In this document: positions 1 through 6,950 of the stretch, piece by piece
How positions within the stretch are numbered: position 1 is the first letter of the stretch
Layout: each line of letters opens with the position of its first letter
Assembly (NCBI GenBank): GCA_041749275.1
Contig: JBGTBQ010000194.1
Span: 1 to 25,663 of the forward strand
Length of the DNA stretch: 25,663 nt
Direction of reading: 5' to 3'
Origin: JBGTBQ01 sp041749275
Lineage (GTDB): Bacteria; Acidobacteriota; Blastocatellia; Pyrinomonadales; Pyrinomonadaceae
Notes under the pieces: generated by a model
Seen by the model: the letters and a program-made list of their open reading frames with translations, nothing else
The model's database searches: none
What the model was told of the DNA's origin: nothing
Made by a program: the position numbers and the translations under genes

Positions 1-174
1 GGCGTGATGGTCGCCCTACAGGCCGGCAACATCAAGACCGTCCCCATCGTCGAGGCCATCGCCAACGTCAAGACCGTCTCGCCCGACAGCCAACTCGTCC
101 GCACCGCCCGCGACGTGGGCGTCTCGTTCGGCGCGCCAAACCAGGACGAATATCACAAGCACGACGAATGTTAA
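1..174 (+). CDS. pfkA: 6-phosphofructokinase, C-terminal fragment (5' end outside window)
   Basis: Frame 1 is open from the first base and ends at TAA (172-174), with a second TAA directly after it. The 57 visible residues include GVMVALQAG, then VPIVEAIANVKTV, then LVRTARDVGVSFG. This is the C-terminal pattern of the phosphofructokinase family, especially the mixed ATP/PPi-type group, in which the end reads roughly LKTV..LVRTAR.LGISFG. The enzyme phosphorylates fructose 6-phosphate in glycolysis in the cytoplasm. The active site lies upstream of the window, so phosphoryl donor specificity cannot be judged. A short hydrophilic tail (NQDEYHKHDEC) follows the conserved end. The palindromic element at 391-584 lies downstream and may also serve transcription termination. 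Confidence 0.8.
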   Translation, partial: GVMVALQAGNIKTVPIVEAIANVKTVSPDSQLVRTARDVGVSFGAPNQDEYHKHDEC

Positions 175-829
175 TAAGAGCGGGCAGCGGACAGTTGAAG
201 ACAAAAAAGGAAGTACCAATCGCTTGACGGTCAACACAAATAACTGAAGCTCCCGTCTTACCAGCAATTCTCGGTTTGGCCTGATGGCGTCGGAATCGCA
301 CGGGCTGTGGCTGAAGCGCTCCGGCAGGTGGACCATACTTACAACAGTTTCAGGCCCGTCAAGAGGCTCATCCGCGTCGTTCACTTCTCAGAGCGTGTCT
401 AAAAAGCCCTGCGCCGTAGCTCCGTGAGGAGCGGAATGTTTATAGCCCGTGCCGCCCCCTTTCTCTTTCAAGCCCCGAAGGGGCGACAGACATTTATATG
501 CCGCTCCTCACGGAGCTTGGAGACCTCGGCGCACCCGACGAGCGACAAACATTTCGCCCCTCACGGGGCTTTTTAGACATGCTCTAAACCGAGAATTACT
601 GGAATGACCGGATGCACCGGCACTATCACCGGCTCATCATTCAACCTCGCCAACGGACTTCGCCCGCGCCTTGCCGTTGGGTATTGAACCACGAGGAATA
701 AAAGCCGTGCCGGACGAGATGAACAATATGAGAGGTTTGGAGGACGGCTGACATTGTGAAAGAGTTGATTCACCTTAACGGCACGGGCGCGGCGGCGAGA
801 CAGTGCTCCGCGTGCTTCAACCATCCTCT
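175..829. other. intergenic region rich in repeats, no supported gene
   Basis: This 655-base gap separates the phosphofructokinase end from the convergent ECF sigma gene. It holds the palindromic element at 391-584. The remaining sequence (about 180-390 and 590-829) has stops in all frames apart from short frames without family features. The 590-760 part contains small inverted arms (CCAACGG near 648 and CCGTTGG near 681) and looks like degenerate repeat DNA. No gene, RNA or clear promoter is recognised. Confidence 0.6.
391..584. repeat. composite palindromic element with 20-bp terminal inverted repeats
   Basis: The ends GAGCGTGTCTAAAAAGCCCT (391-410) and GGGGCTTTTTAGACATGCTC (565-584) are near-perfect inverted repeats. 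Inside lies a second, perfect 17-bp pair: AGCTCCGTGAGGAGCGG (418-434) and CCGCTCCTCACGGAGCT (501-517). Next to these are GAATGTTTATA and ACATTTATAT, then small GC palindromes such as GCCCCGAAGGGGC. The GGAGCGGAATGTTTATAG core recurs at 19021-19060 and partly at 10571-10594, so this is a dispersed REP- or MITE-like family. The nested arms could fold into a long hairpin that also stops transcription from the phosphofructokinase gene. Confidence 0.75.
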
Positions 830-1390
830 CTATGAGGTTGCCGCGACCAACCCTCTCTCTACCGACTTAATGCCATACTCATGGGCCACGCCGGCCAGCG
901 ACTCGCGTAATTGCGCGCGGGCGCGGCTTAACCGCGACATGACGGTGCCGATAGGCACGCCGAGGATTTCAGAAATCTCTTTGTAGGAGAACTCTTCCAC
1001 GTCGGCGAGGAGCACCACTTCACGGAAGCGCGGCGCCAGACGGTCGAGCGCGCCGAGCACTTCTTCATCCGTCACATCGTGGCCGACGGCAGTCGGCGCA
1101 GCTACCGCCTCCGCGAGAGACTCTCCGCCGTCCTCGATAAAGCGGCGGCGCGTGAACTGGCGGCGACGGTGGTGATCCACCTTGTTGAAGAGAATCTTGT
1201 AGAGCCACGCACGGCAGTTGGTGCCCGGCTCGTACTTGTGGAAGGACTTCCACGCCTGTAGATAAACCTCCTGCACGAGGTCTTCCGCCTCGCCGCGGTC
1301 GTGCAGCAGGCGCGCGGTCGTGCGATAGAGATCGTTCAGATGGGGCAGCGCCTCGGCCTCGAATGCGTCGGGTGTCAGTTCTCTTTCCAA
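830..1390 (-). CDS. ECF-type RNA polymerase sigma factor (ECF sigma 1)
   Basis: This 186-residue protein has the two-domain ECF layout. Region 2 covers about residues 17-80 and includes DRGEAEDLVQEVYLQAW and a WLYKILFNKV segment. A linker follows, then region 4 at about 112-168 with the helix-turn-helix around YKEISEILGVPIGTVMSRL. It would direct core RNA polymerase to a small set of promoters. The start is TTG at 1390, chosen because AGGAGGAG lies a few bases upstream; the upstream ATG at 1427 is in another frame. No anti-sigma gene is directly adjacent. A promoter-like site at 1461-1490 upstream matches sites before the subtilisin and aquaporin genes, suggesting autoregulation. The family call is firm; the signal sensed is unknown. 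Confidence 0.9.
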   Translation of the reverse strand: MERELTPDAFEAEALPHLNDLYRTTARLLHDRGEAEDLVQEVYLQAWKSFHKYEPGTNCRAWLYKILFNKVDHHRRRQFTRRRFIEDGGESLAEAVAAPTAVGHDVTDEEVLGALDRLAPRFREVVLLADVEEFSYKEISEILGVPIGTVMSRLSRARAQLRESLAGVAHEYGIKSVERGLVAATS

Positions 1391-1460
1391 GGGTCTCCTC
1401 CTCGACCGTGGCGGTCGTCACTGGCATTTCGTTGTCCGTGGCAGCGAGGTCTTACACCCA

Positions 1461-1490
1461 TTGGTCGCGCGGGCGCGGAAATCCTTACAG
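1461..1490 (-). promoter_or_regulatory. candidate ECF promoter, site a (before ECF sigma 1)
   Basis: On the minus strand CTGTAAG (1490-1484) is followed after 16 bases by CGACCAA (1467-1461). The same two elements with 16-17 base spacing occur at 14275-14305 and 16212-16241, each upstream of a gene start in the correct orientation. Here the TTG start of the sigma gene is about 70 bases downstream. The sequence is observed directly; its use as a promoter is inferred. Confidence 0.6.
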
Positions 1491-1536
1491 AGAATTTTTA
1501 CTGACGAGTGTGCAGTGAGCGTTAAGCGATGAACGG

Positions 1537-1578
1537 AAAAAGCAAGAGGCTTGAGATTCGACATCTCAAGCCTCTTGC
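1537..1578 (-). terminator. intrinsic terminator of the NADH dehydrogenase/debranching enzyme operon
   Basis: A perfect 16-bp stem is formed by 1542-1557 and 1563-1578 around a 5-base loop. Read on the minus strand the stem is followed at once by TTTTT (1541-1537). It lies about 125 bases past the stop of the debranching enzyme gene and before the sigma gene promoter, so it insulates the two transcription units. A looser T-run on the plus side could make it weakly bidirectional. Confidence 0.85.
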
Positions 1579-1701
1579 TTGCTCCTGTTTTTACTGTCCT
1601 TGTGCTTGTTCCCGTGTTAACCGCTCATGCGGCGACCAAAGCGCGGCGCGTCATCGAGTCGCGTTCACGCGGAGGAGGAGATTGCCTCCATGTAACGTGA
1701 G

Positions 1702-3729
1702 TTAACCGCTGACCGCTGACCGCTCACTTCCATAAACGTCTTCGACGGCGGCGCGCAACACTTCCGAGACGCTCCACGCCTGCGCGGCGCAACCGCGCGG
1801 CGCGTGCGGCTCATCGCCGTCGAAGATTTCGGAGATGTGGTTGAGACCGGCGACGCTCAGATGCTCACCGAGCGGCGCGAGCCACGCGGCGGCTTGCCGG
1901 CGGCTCTCCTCGCTGCGCCCGTGCGCGCGGACGTAAGCCGAGATGAACGGCCCCATCAACCACGCCCAGACCGTGCCCTGATGATAGACGCTGTCGCGGC
2001 TGCGCCCGTCGCCCTCGTAGCGCCCACGGTACGCGGCGTCGCCACGCGCGAGGCTCCGCAGTCCGAAGGGCGTCAGCAGTTCGCGCTCGACCACCCCGAC
2101 CACGCGCCGCGCCCTCTCCTCTGAAAGCATCAGGTGCGGCAGGCTCGCGGCGATGATCTGATTGGGGCGAATCGAGGCGTCGCGCATGTCGCCGTCCACC
2201 AAGTCGTAGAGGCAGCCCAGCTCTTCGTTCCAGAACTGTTCGTTGAAACCTCGCTGCGCGCGTTCGGCCATCTCGCGGAACTTTTGTTCGTCCTCCGCGC
2301 GCCCGAACGCACGCCCCAACAGTTCCATCACGCGCAGCGCGTTGTACCAGAGCGCCTGAATCTCGACGGCCTTGCCCGTGCGCGGCGTCACCACCCAATC
2401 GCCGATCTTCGCGTCCATCCACGTGAGCTGTACGCCCGGCTCGCCCGCGAAGAGCAATCCGTCAGCGTCCGCGTGAATGCGGTAGCGCGTCCCGCGTTCA
2501 TGCCAGCCGACGATGTCGCTCAGCACGTCGTACAGGTGCTCGCGGACAAACTCGTAATCATTCGTGAGCTTCAGAAATGCGTGGACGGCGTTGAAGTACC
2601 AGAGCGTCGCGTCCACCGTGTTGTACTCCGGCGTCTCGCCTGCTTCGGGGAAGCGATTCGGGAGCATCCCCTGATCCACGTGGCGCGCGAATTCAAGCAG
2701 AATGCTCTTCGCCACGTCGGCGCGGCCCGTTACGAGCGTCAGACCGGGCAGCGCAATCATCGTGTCGCGCCCCCAGTCGCCGAACCAGTGATAACCGGCG
2801 ATGACCGTCTTCCGCTCACCGCGCCCGACGATGTAACTGTCAGCCGCCGCGACGAGCGCACGCACGAACTCATCATCCGACGGCGACCCGGCGGCGACGC
2901 CTTCGCGCCGCTCGATTTCCGCCGCGCGGTACTCCGCCGCGCGCTTTGCGTCGCGCCGCTCGGTCGAAGCGATGACGTTGATTTCCGCGTGGTTGCTTAC
3001 ATCGAACTTCAACACGCACGGGCTGAACAGGTCTTCGTGGAAATCCAACCCACGCTCGCGCTCGATGGCGTATTCAAAGTTGCGATACCAGCACCCGCCC
3101 CGCACCACTTCGCCCGCGTCGTGCGCGAGGTGGAGCGCGGGCATCTCGTCGTAAGGCTTCAGAGTAACCAGCCCCTCTTCGGTTGCGACCTCCGAGTTGA
3201 TCGCGTCGTTCTCGTGCGTCGTACTGTGATAATCCCGAAAGGCGATCATCGGGCGCAGTTCGAAGAGCAGGGATGAAGGACGAGGGGTGAGGGATGAATC
3301 GTCGCCCGTCTCCCCACGCCGAAATTCGTATTGAATGACCGTCGTGTTTTCGCCATGAAGCATGAAGACCGTCTTCACGATCTCGATGCCTTCGACTTCG
3401 TAGGTGAAGACCGGGAATGGGTCGAGGCGAAAGCTCTTTAAAAAGCGGTAGCCTTGCGGGTGGACGACGCCGGGGTACTGGTTGGCGGACAACTCATAGC
3501 GCCGACCGTCAACGACGAACGTCTCTTCGAGCTTCGAGAGCAGCAGGTCGCGCCCGACGGGCGGGTGCGTGGCCGCCATGAGCAGGCCGTGATAACGGCG
3601 CGTGTGGAGGCCGGCGATGGTTGAAGACGAGAAGCCGCCGAGACCGTTCGTCTCAAGCCACTCGCGCCGCGTCGCCTCGCCGAGGTCGCCGCAGGTATCT
3701 CGTCCGAATTCGAGCAACGGTTTTGTCAT
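1702..3729 (-). CDS. amylo-alpha-1,6-glucosidase, glycogen debranching family (GH133)
   Basis: This 675-residue protein resembles prokaryotic glycogen debranching enzymes, which hydrolyse alpha-1,6 branch glucose in glycogen in the cytoplasm. The N-terminal beta domain (about 18-275) carries EWLETNGLGGFSSSTIAG and RRYHGLLMA. The (alpha/alpha)6 catalytic domain (about 285-660) carries GYHWFGDWGRDTMIALPG (312-329, conserved Asp322), YNTVDATLWYFNAV, LTWMDAKIGDW and HQGTVWAWLMGPF. The ATG start at 3729 lies 9 bases after the stop of the NADH dehydrogenase gene, so the two are probably cotranscribed. No clear ribosome site precedes it, so translation may be coupled. Two oddities: a low-complexity insertion near residues 144-154 (SSLTPRPSSLL) and a repeat-like C-terminus (SERSAVSG) encoded by tandem GGTCAGC units. 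Family assignment is strong. Confidence 0.9.
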   Translation of the reverse strand: MTKPLLEFGRDTCGDLGEATRREWLETNGLGGFSSSTIAGLHTRRYHGLLMAATHPPVGRDLLLSKLEETFVVDGRRYELSANQYPGVVHPQGYRFLKSFRLDPFPVFTYEVEGIEIVKTVFMLHGENTTVIQYEFRRGETGDDSSLTPRPSSLLFELRPMIAFRDYHSTTHENDAINSEVATEEGLVTLKPYDEMPALHLAHDAGEVVRGGCWYRNFEYAIERERGLDFHEDLFSPCVLKFDVSNHAEINVIASTERRDAKRAAEYRAAEIERREGVAAGSPSDDEFVRALVAAADSYIVGRGERKTVIAGYHWFGDWGRDTMIALPGLTLVTGRADVAKSILLEFARHVDQGMLPNRFPEAGETPEYNTVDATLWYFNAVHAFLKLTNDYEFVREHLYDVLSDIVGWHERGTRYRIHADADGLLFAGEPGVQLTWMDAKIGDWVVTPRTGKAVEIQALWYNALRVMELLGRAFGRAEDEQKFREMAERAQRGFNEQFWNEELGCLYDLVDGDMRDASIRPNQIIAASLPHLMLSEERARRVVGVVERELLTPFGLRSLARGDAAYRGRYEGDGRSRDSVYHQGTVWAWLMGPFISAYVRAHGRSEESRRQAAAWLAPLGEHLSVAGLNHISEIFDGDEPHAPRGCAAQAWSVSEVLRAAVEDVYGSERSAVSG
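3269..3299. repeat. short G/A-rich repeat inserted in frame in the debranching enzyme gene
   Basis: The stretch GGATGAAGGACGAGGGGTGA followed by GGGATGAA encodes the SSLTPRPSSLL peptide between two beta strands of the N-terminal domain. The GGATGA-type units look like the small intergenic repeats that accumulate in many bacterial genomes, and the composition differs from the flanking GC-rich codons. The reading frame is preserved. Confidence 0.55.
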
Positions 3730-3738
3730 GGCGGCGGA

Positions 3739-5109
3739 TTATTTCATAACCGCGCTTAAAACACGCGCATTTATTTCCGCCGGCGTCGGCACCGTCGAAA
3801 ATGACGGCGCCGTTTGCTTCCCTTCCGTGTGCGAGACCGTCGGCGCGCGCAGGGTCTGGAACTGCACGAGGTCTTTCGAGAAGAAGAGATCGAGCGTCCA
3901 GTCGAGCGCGACGCGCACCTTCTTTTCGAGGCGCGGCAGCTTCGAGAGATAGATCGTCCGCCACAGCCACCACGCGATGAAACCCGAAAAATTGATCCCC
4001 ATGATCCGCGCCACGCCCGTTCGCTTGCCGATGGACGCGAGCAGCCCGATGGTCTTGAAGACAAAGGGTTTTTTGCGCCCGCCCCGCACCGCCGCCGTGA
4101 TGTTCCCGGCGAGGATTTTGCCCTGCCGGATGGCGTGCTGCGCCGTCGGCGGATAGGGCTTTCCGGTCGCTGGGTCGGGCGTCGAAGCGCAGTCGCCGAC
4201 GGCCCACACGCCGGGCCAGCCCGCGACCTCCATGAACTCGTTCGTGCACAGGCGTCCACGCTCTTTCTCGCACGGCAGCGTCTCAAGATGCGGGTTCGGC
4301 GAGGTGCCCGCCGTCCAGACCAGCGTGTTGGTCGTAATCACCGTGCCATCGCTCAAAGTCACTTCGCGGTCGGTGACGGCGGTGACCTTCGTCCGTGAGT
4401 GAATCTCGACGCCGCGCTCGGCGAGCTTTTTCTGCGCGTAGCGGCCCAGCTTCTCGCCCAGCTCCGGCAGAATCACCTCGCCCGGATGGACGAGCACAAC
4501 GCGGAGCATCTCCTCTTTCAAGTGCGGGTAGAACTCGACGGCCTCGCGCAGAAAGTCGTTGACGCCGGCGATAGTCTCGACGCCCGCGAAGCCGCCGCCC
4601 GCGACGACGATGTTTAAGAGCGGCTCGCGCGCGAAGGGGCAGCACTCGAAGTCCGCTTCTTCGAGATTCGTAATCAGACGGTTCCGCAGATGAATCGCAT
4701 CGCCCAGAGACTTCATCGTAAGCGCGCGGTCTTCGAGACCGGGCAGCCCGTAGAAGTTCGTGATCGAACCGAGGCCGAGCACCAGATGGTCGTACTCAAG
4801 ATCGTGGTGGTGGTGCTCCGTGCCGTGCGAAACGCCCACGGTCTTTCTCTGGAGATCAACATACTCCACGTCGCCGTCAAAGAATTCGACGCGGCGCAGC
4901 AACTTCCGCACGGGGTTGACGATGTGCGTCATGTCTAAGTCGCTCGCGGCGACTTCGTGCAGCATCGGCGTAAAGAGGAAGAAGTTTTCGCGGTTGACGA
5001 GCGTAATCTCCACGTTGGCGTCGCGCGCCAGTCTCTTTTCGAGGTGGAGCGCGGTGTAGAGTCCGCCGAAGCCGCCGCCGAGGATCAGGATGCGTGTCTT
5101 GTCGCTCAT
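3739..5109 (-). CDS. ndh: type II NADH dehydrogenase (NDH-2), NAD(P)/FAD-dependent oxidoreductase
   Basis: The protein has 456 residues from the ATG at 5109. Just after the start comes the FAD-binding Rossmann motif ILILGGGFGGLYTAL. Next come LVNRENFFLFTPMLHEVAAS, typical of NDH-2, and a second nucleotide-binding GGGFAGVETIAG for NADH. The segment VWAVGDCAS gives the conserved Asp contacting FAD, followed by PPTAQHAIRQGKILAGN. The C-terminus holds an amphipathic membrane-anchoring region (FIAWWLWRTIYLSKLPRLE). The enzyme moves electrons from NADH to quinone without proton pumping at the inner membrane face. The reading frame extends upstream to a GTG at 5166, but those residues lack family features, so the MSDKTR start is preferred. 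It precedes the debranching enzyme gene by 9 bases. Confidence 0.9.
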   Translation of the reverse strand: MSDKTRILILGGGFGGLYTALHLEKRLARDANVEITLVNRENFFLFTPMLHEVAASDLDMTHIVNPVRKLLRRVEFFDGDVEYVDLQRKTVGVSHGTEHHHHDLEYDHLVLGLGSITNFYGLPGLEDRALTMKSLGDAIHLRNRLITNLEEADFECCPFAREPLLNIVVAGGGFAGVETIAGVNDFLREAVEFYPHLKEEMLRVVLVHPGEVILPELGEKLGRYAQKKLAERGVEIHSRTKVTAVTDREVTLSDGTVITTNTLVWTAGTSPNPHLETLPCEKERGRLCTNEFMEVAGWPGVWAVGDCASTPDPATGKPYPPTAQHAIRQGKILAGNITAAVRGGRKKPFVFKTIGLLASIGKRTGVARIMGINFSGFIAWWLWRTIYLSKLPRLEKKVRVALDWTLDLFFSKDLVQFQTLRAPTVSHTEGKQTAPSFSTVPTPAEINARVLSAVMK

Positions 5110-5340
5110 TTGAAGTCTCTCTATCTTGTCGTCTGGTTGACTGAAGTTTCCGGGCCGGCTCCCCACGACGGGTCGCCCGCGCTCTTTTCAAACTCGGAAA
5201 TCACCGGGCGCCCCCGCTTTATTCCCGCGCGGCATGGAATAAAATCGCCCCGCGCCGGAATTCAAAGGCTGACAAGGCGTGCGGTAGCTGGCGACGCTCC
5301 CGTTGGGGCGTCGGAACGACCGAGACGAATCGAGAGCGGT

Positions 5341-5589
5341 ATGAGCCTATTTCACATCCGATTTGGCGCGGGCGACGGGGTGCGGCCATTGATTGACCGC
5401 TACGCGAGCGGCGAGACGAGCGCGTCGGACGACGCCGACATCCGCCGGCATCTCGCCGCCTGCCCTTCGTGCGCGAAACTGTTGGAGGAGACACTGCGCG
5501 TCCGCCGGTTGGTGCGGGGCGCGGTCGGGAGCGAGCGTGCGCCTGAGAGACTGCGGCTGGCGATTCGGGAAATGATCCGAAGCGCCTGA
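5341..5589 (+). CDS. small zinc-finger anti-sigma-like protein (zf-HC2)
   Basis: The 82 residues contain RRHLAACPSCAKLLEE near positions 35-50, giving the H-x3-C-x2-C zinc site of the zf-HC2/ZAS anti-sigma domain. The rest is a charged helix rich in Arg and Leu, as expected for the sigma-binding helix. No membrane segment follows, so it is probably a soluble redox- or zinc-responsive regulator. The ATG at 5341 fits the domain; the open frame extends further upstream without family features. It is divergent from the NADH dehydrogenase gene and has no adjacent sigma gene, which is unusual. It may act on one of the two ECF sigma factors in the window or on a distant one. Confidence 0.7.
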   Translation: MSLFHIRFGAGDGVRPLIDRYASGETSASDDADIRRHLAACPSCAKLLEETLRVRRLVRGAVGSERAPERLRLAIREMIRSA

Positions 5590-5639
5590 GCCGGATGAAC
5601 TCTCGGTAAACCTTTCCGGCCTGCGTCAGAGACCCGTGC

Positions 5640-5720
5640 CATGCGGCGGCTCGTCCCGGGAGCGCCGGCGTCTCGCCAGCAGTGAGCGCGCCGGCGCGAA
5701 TGAAGTAGATGCTGACATCC
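5640..5720. repeat. GC-rich dispersed repeat remnant
   Basis: GAGCGCCGGCGTCTCGCCAG is followed shortly by GAGCGCGCCGGCGCG, forming overlapping palindromes. The GCCGGCGTCTCGCC motif resembles short intergenic repeats common in GC-rich environmental genomes. No coding function is visible. Confidence 0.35.
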
Positions 5721-5811
5721 ACGCTCTTATATGCACTAACGATGTCAAGCTCGACTCATAGCCCTTTCAAGAGCCTCTCAGCAAGTCACATCCGCTCCAG
5801 ATCATTCGACC

Positions 5812-5853
5812 TTGTTTTCAATACGTATTTAGTTTAGCATCAGGATACGTACT
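5812..5853 (+). promoter_or_regulatory. candidate promoter/operator of the toxin-antitoxin operon
   Basis: TTGTTT (5812-5817) and TAGCAT (5835-5840) are separated by 17 bases and could be a housekeeping promoter. The perfect palindrome AATACGTATT (5820-5829) sits in the spacer. A second TACGTA (5846-5851) lies 24 bases downstream of the first (5822-5827). Paired palindromes over the promoter are the usual arrangement for autorepression by Phd-type antitoxins. The palindromes are seen; the role is inferred. Confidence 0.5.
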
Positions 5854-5875
5854 CAGATAAGGATGGACTATCGTT

Positions 5876-6154
5876 ATGATCAAACAAGTGACCGTCACCG
5901 ATTTGCAACGCCGCGCCGCCGAAGTCATCAGCGGCCTTCGGGAAGGCCCCATCGTCATCAGCCAGCGTGGGCGTCCTGCCGCCGTCATCGTCACTGCCGA
6001 AGCTTACGAGCAGATGGAGCAGGCTCTGGCTGAGGTCGAGGCCAAGCAGGTGCGCGAGATCGTCGAAGCCGGACTAGCAACCTACCGCGCCGGGCACACC
6101 TTGTCACACTCGACAGTCGCGCGTCGCGTCCGGGCCGCGCGCCGGAAGAAGTGA
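5876..6154 (+). CDS. Phd/YefM-family antitoxin
   Basis: This 92-residue protein begins MIKQVTVTDLQRRAAEVIS and continues with GPIVISQRGRPAAVIVTAEAYEQM, the typical Phd/YefM DNA-binding fold in which a beta-hairpin follows the first helix. The C-terminal half is charged and probably disordered until it binds the toxin. Members neutralise the cognate toxin and repress their own operon. The ATG follows AAGGATGG at a workable distance. The toxin gene starts 9 bases after the stop. Candidate operator palindromes lie at 5820-5851. Confidence 0.88.
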   Translation: MIKQVTVTDLQRRAAEVISGLREGPIVISQRGRPAAVIVTAEAYEQMEQALAEVEAKQVREIVEAGLATYRAGHTLSHSTVARRVRAARRKK

Positions 6155-6163
6155 GCCTCGCCG

Positions 6164-6469
6164 ATGCCGCGCGTCGTCTGGACAGAAGAGGCCGAAGATC
6201 AACTGACCGCTATCCCATCGGATGAGACGGTCGAGGAGTTGCTGGCCCTGGCCGCGGGGCTAGCCCGCTTCCCGGAGCGCGGGCGACACGTCCCGGAACT
6301 TCAGGATCATCCTGAATATGAGATCGTGCGCGAAGTCGTCCTGCCACGCAAGGCGAGAGTCTTTTATCTCTTCGTGCCGGACTCCGACGAGGTAATCATC
6401 CTCGGCCTGCTGCCGCGCGGCGGGGTGTTCCGCTCGCGCGTCCTCGGCCCGCGTTTCGAGACGGACTAG
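6164..6469 (+). CDS. RelE/ParE-superfamily toxin
   Basis: This 101-residue basic protein has the RelE/ParE fold pattern: MPRVVWTEEAEDQLTAI as first strand and helix, LARFPERGRHVPEL in the middle, then EIVREVVLPRKARVFYLFV and a final hydrophobic strand DEVIILGLLPRG. Relatives cleave ribosome-bound mRNA (RelE type) or poison gyrase (ParE type); the sequence alone does not separate the two. It pairs with the Phd/YefM gene upstream. Its 3' end directly abuts the remnant of an integrase gene on the opposite strand, which suggests the pair sits in a former mobile region. Confidence 0.82.
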   Translation: MPRVVWTEEAEDQLTAIPSDETVEELLALAAGLARFPERGRHVPELQDHPEYEIVREVVLPRKARVFYLFVPDSDEVIILGLLPRGGVFRSRVLGPRFETD

Positions 6470-6499
6470 GAGAAGGCGTAGACAAAAGGGATGCCTCAA

Positions 6500-6935
6500 C
6501 ACCGCGGAGTCGTTCGACCTGCGCCTGCTTCTCCTTAATGTGCACGAGAATGTGCACGAGCATTGTTTCCAGTCCCGCCGTTTCACCTTCCCAGCCTTTC
6601 CGCTTCGCCTCGTCTAACACCCTGTAGGTGTCCGCCTCGATCTGCACGAGGCGCGGCAACTGTTCAGCGTCCATGCGTAGCATCGGGCAGCGGACGCATG
6701 AATGCTCGTGCGGACAGTCCGTTCCATAAGGTCGGTAACAGTCGCCCAGCGCCAGCTTGCGGCGACGAAAGTGCCGCGCGAACTCCACCCACTCGGCTTC
6801 GGTCGGCTCACGGTACTCGTGCGGCGGGCGGAACGTGCGTCGCTTCGCCAGATGCCGCTGGTAATGGCGGACGACTTCATCCTCATCACCTCCGAACTTT
6901 GCTTGGCACGCTCATAGCGGGCGTTCCGCGTTGAC
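6500..6935 (-). pseudogene. decayed site-specific integrase, C-terminal remnant
   Basis: On the minus strand the frame around 6503-6900 encodes FGGDEDEVVRHYQRHL, then ALGDCYRPYGTDCPHEHSC, then VRCPMLRMDAEQLPRL and a coiled KEKQAQVERLR. A C-terminal extension with a Cys/His cluster (CPHEHSCVRC) and a long helix is known in a group of tyrosine recombinases. The upstream part (STRNARYERAKQ, about 6900-6935) is in another frame, and a TGA (6914-6912) interrupts the frame. The catalytic domain is absent: the metalloprotease gene begins at 6951. A 12-base tandem duplication duplicates the peptide LVHI. The fragment is therefore broken at both ends. Confidence 0.65.
6537..6560. repeat. perfect 12-base tandem duplication
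   Basis: AATGTGCACGAG occurs twice without a gap (6537-6548 and 6549-6560) inside the integrase remnant. It adds four codons to that reading frame and looks like a slippage event in relaxed sequence. Confidence 0.8.
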
Positions 6936-6950
6936 ATCCGCCAAGCTTCC

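Noticed and set aside
573..824. Minus-strand frame of 83 codons
   Set aside because: It reads through repeat-like intergenic sequence, has no ribosome site and no family similarity, and its composition matches degenerate repeat DNA.
2134..3276. Long plus-strand open frame of 380 codons
   Set aside because: It lies entirely within the debranching enzyme gene on the other strand. That gene has clear family motifs; the plus-strand frame is a GC-bias shadow with no recognisable domain.
5602..5630. GTAAACC and CGTCAGA resembling ECF promoter elements
   Set aside because: The spacing is about 12 bases, shorter than in the three matching sites, the elements differ, and no gene starts within 200 bases downstream.
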